64,000 bases of DNA from Streptomyces hiroshimensis (GTDB lineage: Bacteria; Actinomycetota; Actinomycetes; Streptomycetales; Streptomycetaceae), in contig NZ_BMUT01000008.1 in assembly GCF_014650335.1 (NCBI RefSeq), positions 233,191-297,190 of the forward strand. The letters run 5' to 3'. Each line of letters begins with the position of its first letter. Positions within the stretch are counted from its first letter, which is position 1. The notes under the pieces are model-generated. The model searched no databases. It was not told the DNA's origin and worked only from the letters and a program-made list of their open reading frames with translations. Shown one piece after another: positions 1 through 7,542 of this stretch. Position numbers and translations under genes: made by a program.

Positions 1-26
1 TCCCCCCCGCCACGGGCGAGCCCGCA

Positions 27-32
27 TAGCGT
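27..32 (+). promoter_or_regulatory. Possible -10 element upstream of the first operon
   Basis: A TAGCGT hexamer resembles the Streptomyces -10 consensus. It would start a transcript near position 40 with a leader of about 60 nt before the glycosyltransferase. No convincing -35 is visible because the window edge is close. Inference only. Confidence 0.3.
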
Positions 33-101
33 GCTTCCGCTGCCGTTCGGCGGCCACAGGCCACAAGAGGGCGACCACAAGGGACAGACGGGGGTGCGTG
101 C

Positions 102-1670
102 GTGCGCGTGGGACTCCTTACGGAGGGTGGGTATCCGTATGCCTCGGGTGAGGGCGGCCAGTGGTGCGACCGGCTCGTGCGGGGCCTGCCGGGGCACGAC
201 TTCGAGATCTGTGCCCTGAGCCGCCGCGCCCGGCAGGACGCCGGCGGCTGGTGCGATCTGCCGGAGCACGTCCGGCGCGTGCGGACGGCTCCCCTGTGGG
301 GGGATCCGGCCGGGGCCGTGGGGCGCGCGCACCGCTCGTACGGGCGCCGGGAGCGGCGTCGTTTCGGCGCCTATTTCGCCGGGCTCGCCGAGGCGCTCAC
401 CGCCACCGTCGAGCCGGGCCCCGACGACCGTAAAGATCAGGCGTACCGTTTCGCCGACGCCCTGCACGGCCTCGCCGACCTCGCCCGCGACGCCGGCGGC
501 CTCGGCTCGGCCCTCCGCTCCGAACAAGCCCTGCGCATCCTGGAGACCGCCTGCCGCACCCCCGGGTCCCACCCCGCCGCCTACGGCATCCGCGTCGCCG
601 ACCTCCTCGCCGTCACCGCCCTCCTGGAGCGGGCGCTGCGCCCCCTGTCCCTCGACTGGTACGGCACCGACGCCGACCGCGGGCTCGCCGGCGTCGATCT
701 GTGCCACGCCACCACCGCAGGCCCCGCCGCCCTGCCGGGACTGCTGGCCAAACGCTTCTTCGGCACCCCCTTCCTCGTCACCGAGTACGAGGTGCGCCTG
801 CGCGCCTACTACCTCAACAGCGCCGCCAGCGCCGCCGGCCTCTCCCTGCCCGTACGGACCCTGCTGTCCGCCTTCCACCGGCAGCTGACCGCCGAGATCT
901 ACGCCTGCGCCGACATCGTCACCCCCGGCGACGCCCAGGTGCGGCGTTGGCAGGAGCGCTGCGGCGCCGACCCCGCCCGGCTGCGCACCGTGCACCCCGG
1001 CCTCGACCCCGGCCCGTACGAGGCCGTGGGAGAGCGCTCCGACGCCGGCGACGGCACGGACGACGGCCTGACCGTCCTGTGGACCGGCGGCAACGCCGAC
1101 CCCTTCCTGTGGGAGGCCCTCGCAGCCCTGCGCCGGACCGAGCCCGAGGCCCGGCTGCGGATCGCCGGCCCCCCGCTGCCCGGCGTCCAGCCCGCCTTCG
1201 GCGTCTCCTACGCCCCCGAGGGGCTCCCCGACACCTACGCCTCGGGCACCGTCGTCGTCCTCGCCGGGGGCGTGGAGACCTTCCCGCTGCCCCTCGTCGA
1301 GGCCATGCTCTGCGGGCGCGCCACCGTCTCGCCGGACTGCGCCGCCGTGCGCGAAGTCGTCGGCGGTACGGGCCTCGTCGTCCCGCCGCGCGACCCCGGG
1401 GCCCTCGCCGAGGGCTGCCTGGAGCTGCTGCACGACCCCGGCCGAAGAGCCAGACTCGGCGCCGCGGCCCGCGCCCGCGCCCTCGAACTCTTCACCACCG
1501 AACGGCATGTGACGGACTTCCACGGCATCTACCTCGAACTCATCTCCCGCACCCCCGTGCGCGAGAGCGCCGCCGACCCCTCCGTCCCCTTCTCCCACGC
1601 CGCGGAGGCCCGCCCTCCGATCGACCTGACACCCCGCCAGTCCTCTCCGACCTGGGCAGGGCGCCCATGA
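102..1670 (+). CDS. DUF3492-type (PelF-like) family 4 glycosyltransferase
   Basis: A 522-residue protein with a GTG start 8 nt after a GACGGGGG ribosome-binding site. The N-terminal half (opening MRVGLLTEGGYPY) looks like the DUF3492 domain of PelF-type glycosyltransferases. The C-terminal half, from about residue 325, is a GT-B donor domain with an E-x7-E motif (ETFPLPLVE, about residue 395). PelF proteins are cytoplasmic GT4 enzymes that polymerise an exopolysaccharide from UDP-sugars; here the substrate is unknown. The stop codon overlaps the next start (ATGA), so the two are translationally coupled. The following membrane, epimerase and spherulin-4 genes fit a polysaccharide operon. Residues 315-320 hold a short Asp/Gly-rich linker between the lobes. 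The family call is firm; the Pel connection is inference. Confidence 0.8.
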   Translation: MRVGLLTEGGYPYASGEGGQWCDRLVRGLPGHDFEICALSRRARQDAGGWCDLPEHVRRVRTAPLWGDPAGAVGRAHRSYGRRERRRFGAYFAGLAEALTATVEPGPDDRKDQAYRFADALHGLADLARDAGGLGSALRSEQALRILETACRTPGSHPAAYGIRVADLLAVTALLERALRPLSLDWYGTDADRGLAGVDLCHATTAGPAALPGLLAKRFFGTPFLVTEYEVRLRAYYLNSAASAAGLSLPVRTLLSAFHRQLTAEIYACADIVTPGDAQVRRWQERCGADPARLRTVHPGLDPGPYEAVGERSDAGDGTDDGLTVLWTGGNADPFLWEALAALRRTEPEARLRIAGPPLPGVQPAFGVSYAPEGLPDTYASGTVVVLAGGVETFPLPLVEAMLCGRATVSPDCAAVREVVGGTGLVVPPRDPGALAEGCLELLHDPGRRARLGAAARARALELFTTERHVTDFHGIYLELISRTPVRESAADPSVPFSHAAEARPPIDLTPRQSSPTWAGRP

Positions 1671-2770
1671 CCACACCCCTGAGGGACGGCAGCGCACCGG
1701 CCGCAGCCGGCATAGCCGCCCCGCGCACCGACCCGGTGAAGGCCCTCCTCCACCGCCACCACGGCCTGTGCGCCCGCGCCGTGGACCCCTTGGAGATCGC
1801 CGCCGTCCTGGAGGACGGGGGCCTCACGGACCGCGCCGCGGCGGAGTGCCGGCACCGCGACGTCTTCTCCCTCGCCGACGAGCTCTACGCCCGCGCCGAG
1901 CGCGAGGAGCCCGCGCGGCCCGCGCCCGGCGCGCCCTGCGACCAGGCGGCGCTCGCGCATTCCGTGCGCGCCCCGTGGCGCCTCGCCGGCCTGCTCGCCG
2001 GCGCCTGGCTCGTCGCGTACGCCCTCCTCGGCGGCCCCGCCCTCGCCGCGCTGTTCTCCGGCCACCTCCCCGGACTTCTCTCCGGCGGTGCTTCCGGGGG
2101 CGTACCAGGCGCATCAGGTGTATCCGGGGTATCCGGCCACGCGAGCGGCCCGGCCCTGGTGGACGTCCTACGCGCCGCCGTCCCCGTCGCCGCCGCCCTC
2201 ACCTGCGGCCTCGTCCCGGCGCTGTGGTGCGCGCGGTGGTTCACCGGGCGCGTGCGGCACGCCCTCGTCGCCAGCCGCTCCCGCGCCGAGTTCCGGGCCC
2301 GCGCCTGGCCCGTACTCCTCACGGCCGTAGGGCTGTTCACGGCCACCCTGGCCGCGCTCCTGTGGGCCGCGCGGGCAGGCCTGGGAGCCCCCGCCGCCCC
2401 GCCCGCCGAGCTCGTCGCCGTCACCGCGCTCGGCGGGCTGCTCTTCCTGGCCCGGCTGCTCACCGCCCGCGGCTTCGGGCGGAGCGCCGCCGTCGCCGTG
2501 CTGACCGCCTGCGGCGTGGAAGCGGCCGCACTCGGCGCGGCGGCGCTGGGCGCGGGGCCCCGGGGCGCGCAGCCGTTCGCCGCACCCGCCGTCGCCTGGG
2601 CGTCCGGAGCCTACGGCCCCGCCGCCATACCCCTCGTGGCCTGCGCGCTCCCCGCGCTCGCCCTCCTCGCCCACGCCCTGAGCGCGCTCTCCCGGGCCTC
2701 CGCCCACCGCTGCGGGGCGCTCGCCCCGGCCCCCGCCGACCCCGGAGAAGCCGCCGTCCGGGCCCGGTGA
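1667..2770 (+). CDS. Integral membrane protein of the polysaccharide-like operon
   Basis: A 367-residue protein whose ATG overlaps the glycosyltransferase stop codon. The first 100 residues are soluble and charged (around VDPLEIAAVLEDGGL). From about residue 105 several hydrophobic segments follow (AGLLAGAWLVAYALL, LRAAVPVAAALTCGL, VLLTAVGLFTATLAAL, LVAVTALGGLLFLARLL and two more), giving about 6-7 membrane spans. A Gly/Ser-rich loop near residues 135-160 separates the first two. No catalytic motif is recognised. It is too short and has too few spans for a PelG-type or MATE flippase. Being locked between a PelF-like transferase and an epimerase, it may anchor or export the polymer. The function is inferred from neighbours only. 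Confidence 0.65.
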   Translation: MTTPLRDGSAPAAAGIAAPRTDPVKALLHRHHGLCARAVDPLEIAAVLEDGGLTDRAAAECRHRDVFSLADELYARAEREEPARPAPGAPCDQAALAHSVRAPWRLAGLLAGAWLVAYALLGGPALAALFSGHLPGLLSGGASGGVPGASGVSGVSGHASGPALVDVLRAAVPVAAALTCGLVPALWCARWFTGRVRHALVASRSRAEFRARAWPVLLTAVGLFTATLAALLWAARAGLGAPAAPPAELVAVTALGGLLFLARLLTARGFGRSAAVAVLTACGVEAAALGAAALGAGPRGAQPFAAPAVAWASGAYGPAAIPLVACALPALALLAHALSALSRASAHRCGALAPAPADPGEAAVRAR

Positions 2771-2851
2771 CTGCCCGCGCGCCGCTGCCCGACCGCATCC
2801 GTCCCAGCCGCACACTCCCGCCGCACACCCCCCGTCAGAGGAGCAAGGAAG

Positions 2852-2905
2852 ATGACCGTTCACCCCATCCGCACCGCCGGGCGAGAGCGAGGGCGCGACC
2901 GATGA
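2852..2905 (+). CDS. 17-residue upstream ORF coupled to the epimerase gene
   Basis: ATG at 2852 lies 8 nt after GGAG (2840-2843), an excellent ribosome-binding site. It opens a 17-codon frame ending MTVHPIRTAG-RERGRDR. Its TGA (2903-2905) overlaps the ATG of the epimerase (2902), the same ATGA coupling seen between the first two genes. The tail is Arg-rich. The best ribosome-binding site in this intergenic region belongs to this small frame, so it may be a real leader peptide that feeds ribosomes to the epimerase. Alternatively it is the remnant of a shortened gene. No homolog is recognised. Confidence 0.45.
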   Translation: MTVHPIRTAGRERGRDR

Positions 2906-3816
2906 GGGTTCTGTTGCTCGGTGCCAACGGATACCTCGGCCGCTACGTGGCCGACCGGCTGCTCGCCGACCCCGCCGTCCAGCTCACCGCCCTCGGCCGC
3001 GGCGACGACGCGGACGTCCGCTTCGACCTCGCCACCGGCAGCCCCGGCGCGCTCACCCGCTTCCTGAACGCCGTCCACCCCGGCGTCGTGATCAACTGCG
3101 CGGGCGCCACCCGCGGCGGCGCCCGCGACCTCACCCGCCACAACACCGTCGCCGTCGCCACCGTCTGCGAGTCGCTGCGCCGCAGCGGCTGCGGCGCCCG
3201 CCTCGTCCAGCTCGGCTGCTCCTCCGAGTACGGGCCCTCCCAGCCCGGCTCGTCCACCGCCGAGGATGCCGTCCCCCGCCCCGGAGGCCCGTACGGGGTG
3301 AGCAAGCTCGCCGCCACCGAGCTCGTCCTCGGTTCCGGCCTCGACGCCATCGTCCTGCGCGTCTTCTCGCCCGTCGGCCCCGGCACCCCCGCCGGCTCCC
3401 CCCTCGGCAGACTCGCCGACGCCCTGCGGCGCGCCATGCAGAACGGCGACAACGAGCTCAAGCTCAGCGGCCTCGGCGTCCAGCGCGACTTCGTCGACGT
3501 CCGCGACGTCGCCCGCGCCGTCCACGCCGCTTCCCTCTCCGCCGCCCAGGGCGCCGTCAACATCGGCACCGGCCGGGCGGTCCGGCTGCGCGAGGCCGCG
3601 GCCACCCTCGCCCGCGTCGCCGGCTACGGCGGATCCCTCCACGAGCTGGACGACCCCCACCTGGGCACCCCGCCCGCCTACCCCTACCCCGACGGCTGCG
3701 GCAGCTGGCAGCAGGCCGACGTCCGCACCGCCCGCGACCGGCTCGGCTGGCGCCCCCGCATCGGCCTGGAGGAGTCGCTGGCCGACATCTGGATGGAGGC
3801 CGCGTGTCGCATCTGA
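2902..3816 (+). CDS. Extended-SDR NAD-dependent sugar-nucleotide epimerase/dehydratase
   Basis: A 304-residue protein with a Rossmann motif GANGYLG at residues 7-13 and the catalytic Tyr-x3-Lys of extended short-chain dehydrogenases in PYGVSKLA (about residues 130-134). A Ser/Cys-rich loop (QLGCSSEYGPS) precedes it, as in GalE- and RmlD-like enzymes. The substrate is not readable from sequence; a UDP-hexose or UDP-HexNAc 4-epimerase would suit the neighbouring glycosyltransferase. ATG at 2902 has its own GAGGG 8 nt upstream and also overlaps the stop of the 17-codon frame. Its end overlaps the spherulin-4-like gene by 13 bp, so the genes are surely co-translated. Confidence 0.8.
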   Translation: MRVLLLGANGYLGRYVADRLLADPAVQLTALGRGDDADVRFDLATGSPGALTRFLNAVHPGVVINCAGATRGGARDLTRHNTVAVATVCESLRRSGCGARLVQLGCSSEYGPSQPGSSTAEDAVPRPGGPYGVSKLAATELVLGSGLDAIVLRVFSPVGPGTPAGSPLGRLADALRRAMQNGDNELKLSGLGVQRDFVDVRDVARAVHAASLSAAQGAVNIGTGRAVRLREAAATLARVAGYGGSLHELDDPHLGTPPAYPYPDGCGSWQQADVRTARDRLGWRPRIGLEESLADIWMEAACRI

Positions 3817-4586
3817 GCCCGCCCGGGCAGCGCCGCTCCCGCGCCGTCCGCGAGGCCCCGCTGCGCTTCGGGGTCCCGGGCTTCGCGCACCCCCTGCTCG
3901 CCCCCGCCGAATGGGGCGAACTCCTGCGCACCGACGTCCCCGTGGAGTGGGTCGTGCTCGGCAGCGGCGCCATGGCCGCCCCGGGCGGCGCCACGTCCGG
4001 GGGCCCCGGCGACCGCCCGGATCCCTATCGCGTCGCCGCCGCCGCCCGGTTGCGCGAGGCGGGCATCCGGGTCCTCGGCCACCTGGACCTGCGGTTCGGC
4101 GAGCGCCCCCTCGGCGAGGTGCTCTCCGAGGCCCAGCGCTATCTGAACTGGTACAAGGCCGACGGGTTCGCCCTCGACGCCACCCCCGCCGACCCCGCCG
4201 CCCTGCCCGGCACCCGCCGCACCGTCGCCTCCCTGCGGACGATGCTCGACCGGGCGTACGTGGTGCTCGTCCACGGGACGTACCCCTCGCCCGGCTACGC
4301 CGACCTCGCCGACCAGCTCGTCACCTTCTACGGGCCCTGGTCGGCCTACCGCTGGTCGCAGGTCGCCGAGTGGACCGCCGACTTCCCGGCGGCCCGCTTC
4401 TGCCACCTCGTGCACGGCGTCCCCCGCGCCCACCTGGACGAGGCGCTGCGCCTCGCCCGCTGGCAGGGCGCCGGCACGATCTACTTCACCGACCGGACGG
4501 ACCGGGACGAAGCGGACCCCTGGGAGGTGATGCCCGGCTACTGGGACGAGATCGTCTCGCGCATCGGACCGGGTGTCTCGGAATGA
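3804..4586 (+). CDS. Spherulation-specific family 4 (spherulin-4/Sph3-like) protein
   Basis: A 260-residue protein starting GTG inside the end of the epimerase gene. It resembles the spherulin-4 family, which includes fungal Sph3 glycoside hydrolases acting on galactosaminogalactan. The TIM-barrel-like pattern is visible: LRFGVPGFAHPLL near the N-terminus, VLGHLDLRFGERPLGEV in mid protein, then GFALDATPADP and VVLVHGTYPSPGY. Acidic residues after these strands are plausible catalytic residues. There is no signal peptide and no membrane anchor, so it would act in the cytoplasm unless exported otherwise. That is odd for a polysaccharide hydrolase. It closes the four-gene operon. The family assignment is fairly confident; enzymatic activity is unproven. 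Confidence 0.75.
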   Translation: MSHLSPPGQRRSRAVREAPLRFGVPGFAHPLLAPAEWGELLRTDVPVEWVVLGSGAMAAPGGATSGGPGDRPDPYRVAAAARLREAGIRVLGHLDLRFGERPLGEVLSEAQRYLNWYKADGFALDATPADPAALPGTRRTVASLRTMLDRAYVVLVHGTYPSPGYADLADQLVTFYGPWSAYRWSQVAEWTADFPAARFCHLVHGVPRAHLDEALRLARWQGAGTIYFTDRTDRDEADPWEVMPGYWDEIVSRIGPGVSE

Positions 4587-4636
4587 GACGGCGCGTGGCA
4601 GGGTTACAGGGGAAGAACCGAACGCCGCCTGTATGT

Positions 4637-4654
4637 TCCCCGCGCGAGCGGGGA
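4637..4654 (+). promoter_or_regulatory. GNRA-capped hairpin in the moeZ leader
   Basis: TCCCCGC and GCGGGGA pair around a GCGA tetraloop, about 20 nt before the moeZ start and just before its GGAG ribosome-binding site (4665-4668). It could tune translation or stabilise the message. No riboswitch class is recognised. Confidence 0.35.
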
Positions 4655-4673
4655 CGCCTCCCCTGGAGACCCC

Positions 4674-5852
4674 GTGTCGCTGCCACCCCTGGTCGAGCCG
4701 GCTGCCGAGCTCACCGTTGACGAGGTTCGCCGGTACTCCCGCCACCTGATCATCCCCGATGTCGGTATGGACGGGCAGAAGCGCCTGAAGAACGCGAAGG
4801 TGCTCTGCGTGGGTGCCGGCGGTCTCGGTTCGCCCGCACTGATGTACCTGGCCGCCGCCGGCGTGGGCACGCTCGGCATCGTGGAGTTCGACGAGGTCGA
4901 CGAGTCGAACCTGCAGCGCCAGATCATCCACAGCCAGGCGGACATCGGCCGCCCGAAGGCCGAGTCCGCGCGGGATTCGGTGCAGGGCATCAACCCGTAC
5001 GTGAACGTCGTCCTGCACGAGGGCCGGCTCGAAGCCGACAACGTGATGGAGATCTTCTCCCAGTACGACCTGATCGTCGACGGTACGGACAACTTCGCCA
5101 CGCGTTACCTCGTCAACGACGCCTGCGTGCTGCTGAACAAGCCGTACGTGTGGGGCTCGATCTACCGCTTCGACGGCCAGGCGTCCGTCTTCTGGAGCGA
5201 GCACGGCCCCTGCTACCGCTGCCTGTACCCCGAGCCCCCGCCGCCGGGCATGGTGCCCTCCTGCGCCGAGGGCGGCGTGCTGGGCGTGCTGTGCGCCTCG
5301 ATCGGCTCCATCCAGGTCAACGAGGCGATCAAGCTGCTCGCGGGCATCGGCGAGCCGCTGGTCGGCCGTCTGATGATCTACGACGCCCTGGAGATGACCT
5401 ACCGCCAGGTCAAGGTCCGCAAGGACCCCGAGTGCGCGGTCTGCGGCGAGAACCCGACCGTCACGGAGCTCATCGACTACGAGGCGTTCTGCGGCGTCGT
5501 CTCGGAGGAGGCCCAGGAGGCCGCGGCCGGCTCCACGATCACTCCCAAGCAGCTCAAGGAGTGGCTCGACGACGGCGAGAACATCGACGTCATCGACGTC
5601 CGCGAGCCGAACGAGTACGAGATCGTCTCGATCCCCGGCGCCCGGCTGATCCCGAAGAACGAGTTCCTGATGGGCACGGCCCTGCAGGACCTGCCGCAGG
5701 ACAAGCGGATCGTCCTGCACTGCAAGACGGGTGTCCGGTCGGCGGAGGTGCTGGCGGTGCTCAAGGCGGCCGGGTTCGCGGACGCGGTGCACGTGGGCGG
5801 CGGTGTGATCGGCTGGGTCCACCAGGTCGAGCCGGACAAGCCGGTCTACTGA
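4674..5852 (+). CDS. moeZ: MoeZ: adenylyltransferase/sulfurtransferase (MoeB-rhodanese fusion)
   Basis: A 392-residue two-domain protein. The N-terminal E1-like domain has the nucleotide loop VGAGGLGSPAL (about residue 44) and zinc-type cysteine pairs (CYRC, CAVC). The C-terminal rhodanese domain carries the active-site loop LHCKTGVRS with the persulfide cysteine near residue 349. In actinobacteria MoeZ adenylates and thiolates sulfur-carrier proteins (MoaD, ThiS, CysO types), feeding molybdopterin, thiamine and cysteine synthesis. GTG at 4674 follows GGAG by 5 nt. Length and domain order are typical. A strong bidirectional terminator follows. Other molybdenum genes in the window (mod operon, moaE) are not in the same operon. 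Confidence 0.93.
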   Translation: MSLPPLVEPAAELTVDEVRRYSRHLIIPDVGMDGQKRLKNAKVLCVGAGGLGSPALMYLAAAGVGTLGIVEFDEVDESNLQRQIIHSQADIGRPKAESARDSVQGINPYVNVVLHEGRLEADNVMEIFSQYDLIVDGTDNFATRYLVNDACVLLNKPYVWGSIYRFDGQASVFWSEHGPCYRCLYPEPPPPGMVPSCAEGGVLGVLCASIGSIQVNEAIKLLAGIGEPLVGRLMIYDALEMTYRQVKVRKDPECAVCGENPTVTELIDYEAFCGVVSEEAQEAAAGSTITPKQLKEWLDDGENIDVIDVREPNEYEIVSIPGARLIPKNEFLMGTALQDLPQDKRIVLHCKTGVRSAEVLAVLKAAGFADAVHVGGGVIGWVHQVEPDKPVY

Positions 5853-5873
5853 GCACACCTTCTTGTTTCTTGA

Positions 5874-5907
5874 CAGGGGGCGACCCGCGGCAGCGGGTCG
5901 CCCCCTG
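5874..5907. terminator. Bidirectional terminator between moeZ and a lipoprotein gene
   Basis: CAGGGGGCGACCCGC and its perfect complement form a 15-bp stem around GGCA, between two convergent genes that end at 5852 and 5910. A short T-containing tract (CTTTACG) follows on the plus strand. Confidence 0.85.
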
Positions 5908-5909
5908 CT

Positions 5910-7490
5910 TTACGAACAGGTCGTGCCCTGAGCCGGGGCCTTGCCGTCCAGCAGGTACGCATCGACGGTGCGGACCATGCACGCATTGCCGCTGTTGTAC
6001 GCCCCGTGCCCCTCACCCTTGTACGTGACCTCCACGGCGACGTCCTTGCCCAGGCCCTCCGCCATGCGGTGCGCGCCCGCGTAAGGCGTCGCGGGGTCGC
6101 CCGTGTTGCCGATGACGACGATCGGCGCCGAACCCTGCGCGCTCACGTCGATCGTCTTCCACTTGCCCTCGACGGGCCAGCCCGTGCAGCCGAGGAGCGA
6201 CCAGGCAGAGGCCTCCCCGAAGACCGGTGAGGCCGCCCGGAACTCCGCCAGGCGGCTCTTCACGTCGTCGGCCGTGTAGCGCTGCCGGGAGTCGGCGCAC
6301 GAGATCGCCCGGTTGGCGGGCCCGAGGTTGCTGTAGCGGCCGTCGGAGCCGCGGCCGCTGAGGAGGTCGAAGAGCAGCAGCAGAGTGTCGCCGGTGCCCC
6401 TGTTCGTGGCCTCCTGCAGCCCCTGCGTCAGGAACTTCCAGGTGTCCTTGGAGTACAGCGCGGACGCGATGCCGTTGACGGCCTCGTCCTGCGTCAGCTT
6501 GCGGCCCTGGCGCGTCGGCAGCGGCCGTGCGTCGAGCTTCTTGAGCAGGGAGACGATCCCGTCCCGGGTGGGGCAGCGGGCGGCCTGGGCCGAGGCGGCA
6601 CAGTCCTTGAGGTAGTCGTCCAGGGCGAGCTGGAAGCCCTTGGCCTGGCCGAGGTTGCCCTGCACGGGATCCTGCGTGGGATCGACCACCGCGTCGAGCA
6701 CCGCGCGCCCCACGTTCCCGGGGAACGCGTGGGCGTAGACGCCGCCGAGCTCGGTGCCGTAGGAGATGCCGAAGTAGTTGAGCTTGTCGTCGCCCAGGGC
6801 GGCCCGCAGCCGGTCCATGTCGCGGGCGGCGCTCAGGGTGTCGACGTAGGGCAGGAGCTTGGCGGAGTTCTTCGCGCAGGCGTCCACGTACGCCTTGTTC
6901 GCCGCGAGGGCCGCCCGCTCCTCGTCCGCGTCGTCGGGCGTGCCGTCGATCTGGTTCGCGGCGTCGGTCTCCTTGTCGCTCAGACAGCGCACGCCCGCGC
7001 TCTCGCCCACGCCCCGCGGGTCGAAGCTGACCAGGTCGTAGCGGTCGCGCAGCTTGTCGTAGCTGGTGGCCAGGCCGGGCAGGGTGGCCACGCCGGATCC
7101 CCCGGGGCCGCCGAAGTTGAAGACGAGCGAGCCGAGGCGCCGGTCCTTGTCGCGGGCCTTGGTACGGATCAGGGCGAGCTCGATCTTCTCGCCGTCGGGC
7201 TTGGCGTAGTCCAGCGGGACGGGGAGCTTCGCGCACTCCCACGCCTTGCCGGGTGCCTTGCCGTCGCTGCCCTGCGCGGCGGTGGGTGCGGAGCACGCCG
7301 TCCAGCGCAGCGGGGCTGTGGGAGCGCTGCCGGCGCGGTCGCCCCCGGCGGCGCTCTTGGCGTCCCCGGCGGCCTGGGAGCCGCCGCTGCCGCAGCCGGT
7401 GGCGGCGAGGGCCGTCACGAGCGCGACGCCGGCGCCGAGGAGGGCGGTGGTGGCCCGAGGGGTGGTGGCCCGAGGCCGTAGGGAACTCAT
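5910..7490 (-). CDS. Secreted alpha/beta-hydrolase, tripeptidyl aminopeptidase type (SlpD/SlpE-like lipoprotein)
   Basis: A 526-residue protein starting MSSLRPRATT, with a hydrophobic signal and lipobox (ALAATGC), so it is probably a lipoprotein on the outer face of the membrane. Features are the nucleophile elbow GISYGT, an acid in GNTGDPATPY and the catalytic His in GEGHGAY, the S33/TAP-like arrangement. Such Streptomyces enzymes release tripeptides from peptide N-termini and support growth on protein. It is a paralog of the gene at 8838-10442; both end with the same NACM/NACV...CS tail. The ATG at 7490 is chosen because the signal peptide begins there; an in-frame extension upstream is not signal-like. 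Confidence 0.85.
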   Translation of the reverse strand: MSSLRPRATTPRATTALLGAGVALVTALAATGCGSGGSQAAGDAKSAAGGDRAGSAPTAPLRWTACSAPTAAQGSDGKAPGKAWECAKLPVPLDYAKPDGEKIELALIRTKARDKDRRLGSLVFNFGGPGGSGVATLPGLATSYDKLRDRYDLVSFDPRGVGESAGVRCLSDKETDAANQIDGTPDDADEERAALAANKAYVDACAKNSAKLLPYVDTLSAARDMDRLRAALGDDKLNYFGISYGTELGGVYAHAFPGNVGRAVLDAVVDPTQDPVQGNLGQAKGFQLALDDYLKDCAASAQAARCPTRDGIVSLLKKLDARPLPTRQGRKLTQDEAVNGIASALYSKDTWKFLTQGLQEATNRGTGDTLLLLFDLLSGRGSDGRYSNLGPANRAISCADSRQRYTADDVKSRLAEFRAASPVFGEASAWSLLGCTGWPVEGKWKTIDVSAQGSAPIVVIGNTGDPATPYAGAHRMAEGLGKDVAVEVTYKGEGHGAYNSGNACMVRTVDAYLLDGKAPAQGTTCS

Positions 7491-7542
7491 TCCACCGACT
7501 GTACGGAGGTGAAGGCCGCGGAGCAGCCGCCGCGTGGAGGCG

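Noticed and set aside
701..2770. Long frame of 689 codons running across the first two genes
   Set aside because: It includes Arg/Pro-rich nonsense typical of off-frame high-GC DNA; only the part from 1667 is a real gene.
3684..5858. 724-codon minus-strand frame opposite the spherulin-4-like gene and moeZ
   Set aside because: Off-frame composition; both strands cannot be coding here and the plus-strand genes have clear motifs.
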